Source: Pseudomonadota bacterium
GTDB taxonomy: Bacteria > Pseudomonadota > Alphaproteobacteria > Rhizobiales > Kaistiaceae
NCBI GenBank assembly: GCA_023391905.1
Contig: JAEWAD010000316.1
Location: 1 to 5,051, forward strand
DNA length: 5,051 nt
Reading direction: 5' to 3'
Shown here: piece by piece, positions 1 through 5,051 of the stretch
Layout: the number at the start of each line of letters is the position of its first letter
Numbering within the stretch: the stretch's first letter is position 1
The notes under the pieces: model-generated
Seen by the model: only the letters and a program-made list of their open reading frames with translations
What the model was told of the DNA's origin: nothing
Database searches by the model: none
Translations under genes and position numbers: made by a program

Positions 1-534
1 GAGTGAATCCTCGTCGGCGATCTGGCGGGCGAGCGAGACGACGCGTTCCGGCGTCGCAACGCCGGTGCGGCGCTGGCCGACGTCGCACTCGATCATCACG
101 TCGAGCCGGACGCCGGCGGCGCGGGCCGAGTCCGCGAAATCCGCGATCAGGTCGGAGCGGTCGACGGTGACGGTGATGTCGGCGCCGCGCGCCGCCGCCT
201 CGGTCAGCCGGTCGACCTTGCGGCGGCTGGCGATCGGCGCGGTCAGCATCAGCGGGTTGATGCCGGCCTCGAACAGGGCCAGCAGCTCGCCGACCTTGGC
301 GCAGGCGATGCCGAGCGCGCCGCCCTCCAGCTGTCGCCGGGCGATCTCGGCGCATTTGTGCGATTTCGCGTGCGGGCGCAGGCCGAGGCCGGCGGCGCGC
401 GCCATGCCCGTCAGCGCCTGCAGATTGGCCTCGAAGGCGTCGGCGTCGAGGATCAGCGCCGGGGTTTCCAGCTTGTTGCGGCCGCCCCGCGCGCCGATCA
501 TCGTTTCGTTCAGCCCGGCGACGCCGCGTCTCAT
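1..534 (-). CDS. PLP-dependent D-threonine aldolase / D-serine dehydratase-like enzyme (DSD1 family), 3' part beyond window
   Basis: The first 178 codons are visible; the gene runs off the left edge in an open frame. The product resembles the fold-type III (alanine racemase-like) PLP enzymes that cleave or dehydrate beta-hydroxy-D-amino acids: D-threonine aldolase, 3-hydroxy-D-aspartate aldolase and D-serine dehydratase. Seen directly: an N-terminal LETPALILD segment (residues 22-30) and RPHAKSHK (53-60), whose first lysine, K57, is the expected Schiff-base lysine. A DVGQRRTGV stretch (151-159) is typical of the barrel in this family. The C-terminal domain, which carries the metal-binding residues that help separate family members, lies outside the window, so the reaction cannot be chosen. 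The ATG at 534 is preceded by a good ribosome site (GGGAG, 542-546, 7 nt away). It is the last visible gene of the leftward operon, 58 nt after the preceding stop. Family call is strong; exact substrate is unknown. Confidence 0.88.
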   Translation of the reverse strand, partial: MRRGVAGLNETMIGARGGRNKLETPALILDADAFEANLQALTGMARAAGLGLRPHAKSHKCAEIARRQLEGGALGIACAKVGELLALFEAGINPLMLTAPIASRRKVDRLTEAAARGADITVTVDRSDLIADFADSARAAGVRLDVMIECDVGQRRTGVATPERVVSLARQIADEDSL

Positions 535-548
535 GTCGTCTCTCCCCC

Positions 549-562
549 GCGCCATCCGGCGC
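549..562 (-). other. Small perfect hairpin just upstream of the DSD1-like gene's ribosome site
   Basis: In the 58-nt gap between two operon genes, GCGCC and GGCGC form a 5-bp stem around a 4-nt loop. It ends one base upstream of the GGGGGAGA ribosome site (541-548). It could tune translation or protect the mRNA, but in GC-rich DNA such a short stem may arise by chance. No T-run follows, so it is not an intrinsic terminator. Confidence 0.3.
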
Positions 563-592
563 TCGGGCGCGGGGTGCGTCTCGTGTTTTCGT

Positions 593-1081
593 TCAGCCGA
601 CCTTGTGGCCGGGCCAGCCCATCAGGAGCTTCGCGTCCTTCTCGGCCGCCCGCGCCTTGGCGGGATCCTTGAAGATCCTCGTCACGCATTGCGGCTTCTT
701 GCGGTCGATCACGTCGTAGACCATGTGGTAGCCGGTCTTGTCCATGATCGGGCCGATCCAGCCGGCGCAATGATCGCAATAGCGCTCCATCGGCGCGGCA
801 TCGTTGTCCATCACCTTCGAGAGGCTCGGACAGACATTCATCCGAAGTTCCAGCCGGTCCTCGTTGAAGTCGAGGTCCATGTCGCAGTTTTCCTCGATCT
901 TGATGTGCGACCAGTACTCGTACATGCCTTCGAGGCCCTGGGTCTCGATCAGCTCGAGGATGTGGCGCTCCTGGTTTTTCGAGATCGCCAGCCAGTAGGC
1001 TTCGAGCGCCTCCTCGCCCTGGCTCTCCAGGAACTTGAAGACCTCGTTGTAGAAGCGCGTGAAGTGATCGCTCGGGATCAT
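593..1081 (-). CDS. Small three-cysteine protein, ATC-hydrolase-like family (second paralogue)
   Basis: A 162-aa soluble protein with no signal peptide or membrane segment. It has a helical N-terminal half, a mixed alpha/beta second half and a basic, Lys/Ala-rich tail (about 138-162). The pattern C84-P85, Y101-C102-D103 and a late C132 resembles the L-2-amino-thiazoline-4-carboxylate hydrolase family as I recall it; this is family-level recognition only. It is a diverged paralogue of the gene just upstream: the segments ending in the CP motif (55-85 here, about 69-99 there) align without gaps, including a shared Trp, and the CP-to-(F/Y)CD spacing is identical (18 residues). The extra cysteines C66 and C105 are not shared. 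ATG at 1081 overlaps the upstream TGA in an ATGA junction, and a strong GGAGG (1087-1091) lies 5 nt away, so the start is secure and translation is probably coupled. The frame stays open far upstream, but that stretch is the shadow of neighbouring genes. Substrate and activity are unknown. Confidence 0.85.
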   Translation of the reverse strand: MIPSDHFTRFYNEVFKFLESQGEEALEAYWLAISKNQERHILELIETQGLEGMYEYWSHIKIEENCDMDLDFNEDRLELRMNVCPSLSKVMDNDAAPMERYCDHCAGWIGPIMDKTGYHMVYDVIDRKKPQCVTRIFKDPAKARAAEKDAKLLMGWPGHKVG

Positions 1082-1536
1082 GCCCGCCTCCGGATGACCT
1101 GCCGGCACGAGCCTTCGCCGGTGATTTCGGTGTCGATGGCATAGGGCGAACCCTCCGCCATCGCCGCGTTGGTGACGCTGGTCTGGTCGCAGAAATGCGG
1201 CGAGACGTGGCCGACGAGGGTCTTCACGTGATGCCAGGCGGGGCAGCGGCGGACCGTCAGCACGATCTGGTCGTCGCCGACCGCGATGTCGTAGTCGCCG
1301 CCCTCGCGGTCGAAGAAATGGCGCCAGTGCCGCACCAGCTGGCGTGTGTCGCCGGCGACCAGGTCGTTGCGGATGCTGGCATAGACGTCGCGGCCGACCT
1401 TCCTGAAGATCTCGTCCATCGCCGCGACGCCGAAGCGCTCGACGATGAAGTCGATCGTCGTGTTGGCGGCGCCGTGGAAATCGAGATGGACGTTGCCGCC
1501 CTCCTCGTAGCGCATCGTGACTTCGCTCTCCGCCAT
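1078..1536 (-). CDS. Small three-cysteine protein, ATC-hydrolase-like family (first paralogue)
   Basis: A 152-aa soluble protein without signal peptide or membrane segments. Seen directly: a helical region (about 25-76), a strand pair around DYDIAVGDDQIVLTV (81-95), then C98-P99, F115-C116-D117, and a final GEGSC with C144. The layout CP, about 16 residues, (F/Y)CD, about 28 residues, then Cys resembles the L-2-amino-thiazoline-4-carboxylate hydrolase family; that assignment is from memory and tentative. The following gene encodes a diverged paralogue with the same cysteine spacing, so the two may form a hetero-oligomer or act on related substrates. The start at 1536 lies 2 nt after the TGA of the NagA-like gene, with GGGAG (1546-1550) 9 nt upstream. 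The stop overlaps the next start by 4 nt. This packing implies one polycistronic message. A non-catalytic binding role is equally possible. Confidence 0.85.
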   Translation of the reverse strand: MAESEVTMRYEEGGNVHLDFHGAANTTIDFIVERFGVAAMDEIFRKVGRDVYASIRNDLVAGDTRQLVRHWRHFFDREGGDYDIAVGDDQIVLTVRRCPAWHHVKTLVGHVSPHFCDQTSVTNAAMAEGSPYAIDTEITGEGSCRQVIRRRA

Positions 1537-1538
1537 GT

Positions 1539-2726
1539 TCACACGCTCCCGTAGAGGCGTTCGCCGCCGACATAGGTGGCCCTGACCGACAGCGTCGCCG
1601 GATCGAGCACGACGAAATCGGCCAGCTTGCCGCGTTCGAGGCTGCCGATCTCGCCCTCCATGCCGAGCACCCGCGCCGGCACCAGGCTGGTCGCATGCGC
1701 GGCGCGAACGAGGTCCTTGCCCGAGAAGCGGAGATAGTTGCGCATCGCCTCGTCCGGCGCCAGCGACGAGCCGCAGAGCCCGCCGCGCTCGTCGACCACG
1801 GCCTTGCCGGGCGCGCTGGTGACGACGTAGCCGGGATAGAACTCGAAGGTCTTGCCGGGCGTGCCGGCATATTTCATCGCGTCGGTCTCGAGGAAGACGC
1901 GGTCTTCCGGCAATTGCGCCAAGAGGCGGATCAGCTGCGGGTCGACATGGATGCCGTCGCAGACGAGGCCGAGCGCCAGCGTCGGCTCGGAGAGCAGCGC
2001 GTCGGTGAGCGACACCACATGCAGGCCCATGCCGGTCGGCGGATAGGTGGGCATGACGTTGTACATGTGCGTCACCGCGTCGATGCCCCACGAAACGTAG
2101 CGGGGAACGTGCTCCGGCCGGGCCAGGCTGTGGCCGAGATGGATCGAGACGCCGGCGCGCTTCAGCACGCGGATGAAATCTTCCGCCCCTTCGCGCTCCG
2201 GCGCCACCGTGACGGCTTTCAGCTGGCCGCCGGTCGCGACCAGCATGCGCTCGGCCAGCGCCGCGCTCGGGGCGACGATGTTTTCCGGATTATGCGCGCC
2301 GGGCGAGCCGAAGCAGGGGCCCTCGCTGTGCACGCCGAGCGCCCGCGCGCCCTTCGCCTCGTCGCACTGGGCGCCGAGGCGGGCGAGCACGCCCTCCATG
2401 CTGGCCGGCGGCAGGCAGCTGATCGACGGCAGGAAACCGGTGACGCCATGGCGCAGCATCACCGCCGAATTGGCGGCGACCGCGCCCGTCTCGGTGTCGT
2501 TGTAGAGATGCTGGCCGAAGCCGTGCTGCAACAGGTCGATCATGCCCGGGAACAGGATCGCGCCCTTGCCGTCGACCGGTTGCCAGTCGTCGCCGACGAC
2601 CGTATCGGCCGCGACGACGCCGGCGATGCGGTCATTCGCGATCAGGAGATCGCTCGCCCGCTGGCCCTCCGGGGTGACGATTGTGACGTTTGACCATCTC
2701 TGCTTGACGGGCATCGGATTTTCCAT
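1539..2726 (-). CDS. NagA-family amidohydrolase (N-acetylglucosamine-6-phosphate deacetylase-like), substrate uncertain
   Basis: A full-length 395-aa cytoplasmic enzyme of the amidohydrolase superfamily, NagA branch. E. coli NagA, at about 380 aa, removes the acetyl group from GlcNAc-6-phosphate. Metal and catalytic motifs are present in order: HSEGP with E135, GAHN with H145, GHS with H199, THMYN with H220, DGIH with H260 and ETDA with the catalytic D282. A C-terminal GSLERGKLADFVVLD segment (361-375) closes the fold. Two departures stand out. The HxH-type motif after PGMID is L66-Q-H68, so its first histidine is lost (E. coli NagA also lacks both). The REPG motif that supplies the phosphate-binding arginine in E. 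coli NagA is replaced by PTGMG (230-234). The substrate may therefore not be GlcNAc-6-P. It is the first gene of the leftward operon. ATG 2726 lacks a ribosome site; the in-frame ATG at 2714 (391 aa) has GGAA just upstream and is a fair alternative. Confidence 0.9.
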   Translation of the reverse strand: MENPMPVKQRWSNVTIVTPEGQRASDLLIANDRIAGVVAADTVVGDDWQPVDGKGAILFPGMIDLLQHGFGQHLYNDTETGAVAANSAVMLRHGVTGFLPSISCLPPASMEGVLARLGAQCDEAKGARALGVHSEGPCFGSPGAHNPENIVAPSAALAERMLVATGGQLKAVTVAPEREGAEDFIRVLKRAGVSIHLGHSLARPEHVPRYVSWGIDAVTHMYNVMPTYPPTGMGLHVVSLTDALLSEPTLALGLVCDGIHVDPQLIRLLAQLPEDRVFLETDAMKYAGTPGKTFEFYPGYVVTSAPGKAVVDERGGLCGSSLAPDEAMRNYLRFSGKDLVRAAHATSLVPARVLGMEGEIGSLERGKLADFVVLDPATLSVRATYVGGERLYGSV

Positions 2727-2727
2727 C

Positions 2728-2749
2728 GTTATGATGTTATCATGCTAAC
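2728..2749. promoter_or_regulatory. Imperfect 22-bp palindrome, candidate operator in the divergent promoter region
   Basis: This site lies in the 53-bp gap between divergent start codons, which is strikingly AT-rich for this GC-rich window. Outer arms GTTA (2728-2731) and TAAC (2746-2749) and inner arms ATG (2734-2736) and CAT (2741-2743) are symmetric about a central TA at 2738-2739, giving 16 of 22 symmetric positions. Two-fold symmetry of this size fits a dimeric regulator, and the GntR/LacI-like gene in the rightward unit is the obvious candidate. Its position next to the leftward ATG would let one protein control both directions. Function is inferred. I could not place convincing -35/-10 boxes for either direction, although AT-rich stretches such as AAATAAT (2750-2756) are available. 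Confidence 0.5.
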
Positions 2750-2779
2750 AAAATAATCTGGACCGGCAAGGAGAAAGAC

Positions 2780-3541
2780 ATGACGCAGCCCTGCGTTCTG
2801 GTGACGGGTTCGACCCACGGCATCGGCTACGGAATCGCCGAGGCGTTCGCCCGTCAGGGTGCGCGGCTGGTGATCAACTCGCACCTTCCCGACAATGGCG
2901 CGCTGGCCAAGCTTTCGGCGCTCACCGAGTGCCATTTCGTCCAGGCGGATCTCTCGACCGCCGCCGGCGCCCGCGCCGTGGTCCGCGAAGCGCGTGAAAA
3001 GCTCGGAAGGCTCGACACGCTGGTCAACAATGCCGGCACCTTCCTCGACACGCCCTTCGACGATCTGACCGAGGAGCTGTTCGACCGCACCTTCAACCTG
3101 AACGTGAAGGCCTATGTCTTCGCCTCGCAGGAATTCGTGCGCGGGCTGGAGCCGGGCCAGGAGGGCGCCAGCATCGTCCTGGTCGGCTCGACCAATTCGG
3201 TCATGGCCGAGCGCCACAGCGTCGCCTATGACGCCTCGAAGGGCGCCGTGCTGATGATGGTGCGCTCGCTCGCCGTGTCGCTCGCCGGTCGCGGCGTCCG
3301 CGTCAACGGCCTCGGGCCGGGCATCGTCGAGACACCGCTGACCAAGCGCGGCCTCGACACGCCGGGCGTGCGCAAGTCGCTGAACGCGCAGATCCCGTTC
3401 GGCCGCATCGGCCAGCCGGAGGATGTCGGCGGCGCGGCGGTCTTTCTTGCCTCGCCGGCGGCGGGCTATATCACCGGCCAGATGCTGTTCGTCGACGGCG
3501 GCATCCTCGCCATCCAGAAGACGTGGGAACCGCCGGTTTGA
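2780..3541 (+). CDS. Classical short-chain dehydrogenase/reductase (SDR)
   Basis: A complete 253-aa NAD(P)-dependent oxidoreductase, the usual length for classical SDRs and presumably cytosolic. All hallmarks are visible: the cofactor glycine motif TGSTHGIG (9-16), NNAG (83-86), the structural or catalytic Asn in NLNVK (N108) and the triad S137, Y150 and K154, with the normal 13-residue Ser-Tyr spacing. It also has PGIVETP (180-186) and a C-terminal VDGG (238-241). The residues after the second strand (VINSHLPD, 31-38) give no clear NAD or NADP preference. The reaction is probably oxidation of an alcohol or reduction of a keto group on a sugar or hydroxy acid; the substrate cannot be read from sequence. 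An ideal AAGGAG (2768-2773) sits 6 nt before the ATG. The gene is divergent from the NagA-like operon and overlaps the following regulator gene. Confidence 0.93.
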   Translation: MTQPCVLVTGSTHGIGYGIAEAFARQGARLVINSHLPDNGALAKLSALTECHFVQADLSTAAGARAVVREAREKLGRLDTLVNNAGTFLDTPFDDLTEELFDRTFNLNVKAYVFASQEFVRGLEPGQEGASIVLVGSTNSVMAERHSVAYDASKGAVLMMVRSLAVSLAGRGVRVNGLGPGIVETPLTKRGLDTPGVRKSLNAQIPFGRIGQPEDVGGAAVFLASPAAGYITGQMLFVDGGILAIQKTWEPPV

Positions 3542-4530
3542 CCCTCGACGCCTCGCCCCGCCATCTCCAGCTCCGCGACATGCTGTTCCGGCGCTGGAAG
3601 CAGGCCGGGCTGAAGGCGGGCGACCGGATCGAGTCGCAGAACGAGATCGTTCGTTTCTGCGACTTCTCGCTGATCACGGTGGTGAAGACGCTGAAGGACC
3701 TGGAGGGCGAAGGGGTCATCCAGCGCCAGGTGGGGCGGGGCTCCTTCCTCGTCGCCACGCCCTGGGCCGAGGCGCACCGGCGCGTCGGCTTCTTCTACAA
3801 TCGCGACATCGTCGGCGGCGGCATCTTCGACAACGCCTTCTACACCCGCCTCGTCATGGCCTTCGAGAAGGGCATCGTCTCGGCGGGGCACGAGTTCGTC
3901 ATGGGCTCGTTCACCGACGAGCGCATGCCGGTCGGCATGTGGGACGCGCTCGACGCCGTCGTGCTGACCGGCTTCACGCGAAAGACTCGGCTCGAGGCGC
4001 TCGACACGGTTTCGAGCCAGATCAGCCTGATCGACGCCAGCCTCGACGGCGCGCGCTTCCATACCTACCGGCTCGACTATGGCCCGGCCTTCGCTGCCAT
4101 GTTCGCGGCGCTTGGCGGCGAGCGGCTGAAATTCCTCTATCTCGATTCCGAGATCGGCTCGAACGAGCAGGCGGCGCGTCTCTCGGCGTTCCGCGCGGCG
4201 GCGGCGAGCGCGCCGGCGCCGCAGGAGATCGAGATCATCGCCGTCAACCAGGAGATCGACGTCGGCAACACGTCGGCGCTGCTTTCGGCGATCGAACGGA
4301 TCCGGCCGGATGTCGTCTGCGGCCATGTGCACGAAAGCTGGCGGCCGCTGATCCGCGCGAGCTCGCCCGAGGCGAGAATCTATCCGTTCCTGCTCGACCA
4401 GAAGGGCCCGGGCTTCGTCATCGACAGCGCACCCTGGATGGCGGAGATCCTGCCGAGCATCGAGGCCAACCTCGCCGACCGCCAGCGCCCGCCGATGGTG
4501 CACAGCTTCGCGGCGCGGTTCCAGGGGTAG
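3523..4530 (+). CDS. GntR-type transcriptional regulator with LacI/periplasmic-binding-like sensor domain
   Basis: A complete protein of 335 aa from the GTG at 3523. Residues about 13-76 form a GntR winged helix: LKAGDRIESQNE (30-41), the recognition-helix region SLITVVKTLKDLE (49-61), then EGVIQRQVGRGSFL (63-76). After a short linker, residues about 86-325 look like a sugar-binding-protein-type sensor, beginning with a strand RVGFFYN (87-93) and having alternating strands and helices (for example LKFLYLDSE, 202-210, and PDVVCGHVH, 262-270). Such GntR/LacI hybrids usually repress sugar or small-molecule catabolic genes until their ligand binds. The likely target is the palindrome at 2728-2749. 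The GTG start would overlap the SDR gene by 19 nt with a poor ribosome site. A TTG at 3538 (330 aa) forms a TTGA overlap with the SDR stop and has GGGA (3525-3528) upstream, so it is a serious alternative. Either way the regulator is co-transcribed with the SDR. Confidence 0.88.
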   Translation: MGTAGLTLDASPRHLQLRDMLFRRWKQAGLKAGDRIESQNEIVRFCDFSLITVVKTLKDLEGEGVIQRQVGRGSFLVATPWAEAHRRVGFFYNRDIVGGGIFDNAFYTRLVMAFEKGIVSAGHEFVMGSFTDERMPVGMWDALDAVVLTGFTRKTRLEALDTVSSQISLIDASLDGARFHTYRLDYGPAFAAMFAALGGERLKFLYLDSEIGSNEQAARLSAFRAAAASAPAPQEIEIIAVNQEIDVGNTSALLSAIERIRPDVVCGHVHESWRPLIRASSPEARIYPFLLDQKGPGFVIDSAPWMAEILPSIEANLADRQRPPMVHSFAARFQG

Positions 4531-4541
4531 GCTTACGCTCG

Positions 4542-4644
4542 CCGTCATCCCGGGCTTGACCCGGGATCCATTTCCGCAGGGTTGGTAGACGAGAAGCTCC
4601 CGAGGCTTCGGTTGCATGGATCCCTGCTTTCGCAGGGATGACGG
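4542..4644. repeat. Type A double-hairpin palindrome, copy 1
   Basis: This is a 103-bp element with nested symmetry. Outer arms CCGTCAT (4542-4548) and ATGACGG (4638-4644) pair. The inner arms ATCCAT (4566-4571) and ATGGAT (4616-4621) pair. Between each outer and inner arm sits a hairpin: CCCGGG/CCCGGG (4549-4565, loop CTTGA) on the left and CCCTGC/GCAGGG (4622-4637, loop TTTC) on the right. The whole can fold as a four-way junction, or as one long stem using CCGTCATCCC with GGGATGACGG. It resembles the palindromic intergenic repeats common in alphaproteobacterial genomes. Confidence 0.88.
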
Positions 4645-4650
4645 GGAGCT

Positions 4651-4706
4651 TGGGGAGAGGGCGGCAGACTTTTTCACCTCGCCCTGCGGGGGAGGTGAAG
4701 GGGGCC
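4651..4706. repeat. Type B repeat, copy 1, with an internal hairpin
   Basis: It begins TGGGGAGAGGG and ends GAAGGGGG, as does the stretch at 4853-4904. Inside it, TTCACCTC (4673-4680) and GAGGTGAA (4692-4699) are perfect 8-bp inverted arms. A further CCC/GGG pair around TGC (4682-4690) extends the stem past one G-G mismatch. The T-run lies upstream of the hairpin on the plus strand, so it does not make a normal terminator. Confidence 0.65.
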
Positions 4707-4740
4707 ATGCCGTCCAAATATTACGGCCGAAACACGCTCG

Positions 4741-4845
4741 CCGTCATCCCGGCCCCCGAGCCGGGATCCATTTCCGCCGGGTTGGCAGACGAGTGAAACG
4801 CCCAAGGCTTCGGCTGCATGGATCCTCGCCTTCGCGAGGATGACG
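4741..4845. repeat. Type A double-hairpin palindrome, copy 2 (diverged, stems preserved)
   Basis: It has the same architecture as copy 1: outer arms 4741-4747 and 4840-4845, inner arms 4766-4771 and 4818-4823. Both hairpins differ in sequence from copies 1 and 3 yet still pair perfectly. The left one is CCCGGC/GCCGGG (4748-4765) and the right one is CCTCGC/GCGAGG (4824-4839). These paired changes suggest that the folded form has been kept by selection or by the mechanism that spreads the element. The last outer base pair is lost (A at 4846). Confidence 0.87.
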
Positions 4846-4852
4846 ACGAGGG

Positions 4853-4905
4853 TGGGGGAGAGGGTGGAGCGAGCCTCACCGCTCCGAGGAGAAGGCGAAG
4901 GGGGC
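4853..4905. repeat. Type B repeat, copy 2 (degenerate)
   Basis: It shares the leading TGGGGGAGAGGG and trailing GAAGGGGG with copy 1 at almost the same length (52 versus 54 bp), but its internal inverted arms are poorly preserved. It sits at the same place relative to the type A palindrome, which supports duplication of a ~200-bp composite rather than independent insertions. Confidence 0.55.
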
Positions 4906-4942
4906 TCGTCGTCGCCTGGTTCCGCCGCTCGCCCCAAGCTCG

Positions 4943-5046
4943 CCGTCATCCCGGGCTTGACCCGGGATCCATCCAGCCGGGGTGGTGGCCCCGCGAAACG
5001 CTAGAGGCTGCTGCAGCATGGATCCCTGCTTTCGCAGGGATGACGG
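4943..5046. repeat. Type A double-hairpin palindrome, copy 3
   Basis: Both hairpins are identical in stem and loop to those of copy 1 (4950-4966 and 5024-5039), with outer arms 4943-4949 and 5040-5046 and inner arms 4967-4972 and 5018-5023. The central loop differs strongly from copies 1 and 2 (for example, it lacks the TTTCCGC...GGGTTGG run). Constraint therefore lies on the arms and hairpins, not on the middle. Confidence 0.87.
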
Positions 5047-5051
5047 TGGAG

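Larger units (their letters stand above)
4537..5051. repeat. Imperfect tandem array of ~200-bp intergenic repeat units; no gene in this stretch
   Basis: The common start GCTCGCCGTCATCCC recurs at 4537, 4736 and 4938, giving periods of 199 and 202 bp; the third unit is cut by the window edge. Each unit has a double-hairpin palindrome (type A) followed by a shorter G-rich repeat (type B, seen twice) and poorly conserved filler. Short open frames here read the palindromes on either strand and show no protein character. Only 6 nt separate the regulator's stop from the array, so the first palindrome may also shape the 3' end of that transcript. No hairpin is followed by a T-run, so I do not call an intrinsic terminator. 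Confidence 0.85.

Noticed and set aside
65..1144. Long plus-strand open frame (359 codons) opposite the leftward operon genes
   Set aside because: Its translation is low-complexity, Arg/Ala/Ser-rich and matches no family, and it is fully antisense to genes with clear motifs and ribosome sites. High GC keeps such shadow frames open.
1082..1870. N-terminal extension of the second small protein's frame (open to 1870, 425 codons)
   Set aside because: The upstream part is Arg/Pro/Ala-rich shadow of the NagA-like and first small gene. The ATG at 1081 with GGAGG and the ATGA overlap is the credible start.
2727..2779. Specific -35/-10 promoter boxes for the divergent genes
   Set aside because: Several AT-rich hexamers are possible in both directions, but none pairs with a good -35 at standard spacing, so only the region is reported.
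4549..4571. Intrinsic terminator for the regulator gene
   Set aside because: The CCCGGG hairpin is strong, but it is followed by ATCCATTT rather than a T-run. It may still affect the transcript end, but the sequence does not support a terminator call.
3423..4677. Long frames overlapping the regulator gene (plus strand 3423-4559, minus strand 3466-4677)
   Set aside because: Both are compositionally biased shadows of the GntR-type gene; one runs into the palindromic repeats.
4616..4949. Short open frames in the right-hand intergenic region
   Set aside because: They translate the hairpin repeats (for example AKAGIH- or FRRDDG-like strings), a known artefact of palindromic repeats, and lack ribosome sites or domain character.
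4537..5051. CRISPR array
   Set aside because: The repeats are ~100-bp imperfect palindromes at ~200-bp spacing with partly related spacers, far from the 25-40 bp direct-repeat/unique-spacer pattern, and no cas gene is visible.

Overview
The window is GC-rich DNA with tightly packed genes, 2-58 bp intergenic gaps and a block of palindromic intergenic repeats. It looks chromosomal and most like an alphaproteobacterium, probably of the Hyphomicrobiales. That placement is an inference from composition, gene types and repeat style; no taxonomic marker gene is present.

Layout. A short AT-rich divergent promoter region (2727-2779) separates two transcription units. Leftward on the minus strand come a NagA-family amidohydrolase (2726-1539), two small paralogous proteins that resemble the L-2-amino-thiazoline-4-carboxylate (ATC) hydrolase family (1536-1078 and 1081-593), and the first 178 codons of a PLP-dependent D-threonine aldolase / D-serine dehydratase-like enzyme (534 to the left edge). 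The first three are joined by a 2-nt gap and an ATGA overlap; the fourth follows after 58 nt. Rightward come a classical short-chain dehydrogenase (2780-3541) and, overlapping its end, a GntR-type regulator with a LacI/periplasmic-binding-like sensor domain (3523-4530). The last 521 bp hold no credible gene. They consist of an imperfect tandem array of ~200-bp units, each a ~104-bp double-hairpin palindrome plus a ~53-bp second repeat.

How it may work together. The divergent arrangement, the linked regulator and a 22-bp imperfect palindrome (2728-2749) between the two start codons suggest a locally controlled catabolic locus. The regulator would sense a small molecule and control both arms. 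The enzymes fit stepwise breakdown of an N-acylated or amino-bearing compound: hydrolysis (NagA-like), oxidation or reduction (SDR) and PLP-dependent cleavage or deamination of a beta-hydroxy-D-amino acid. The NagA-like protein lacks the arginine that binds phosphate in E. coli NagA, so ordinary GlcNAc-6-phosphate catabolism is not a safe call.

The most unusual element is the tandem pair of three-cysteine small proteins inside this operon. The substrate of the pathway cannot be read from the sequence.
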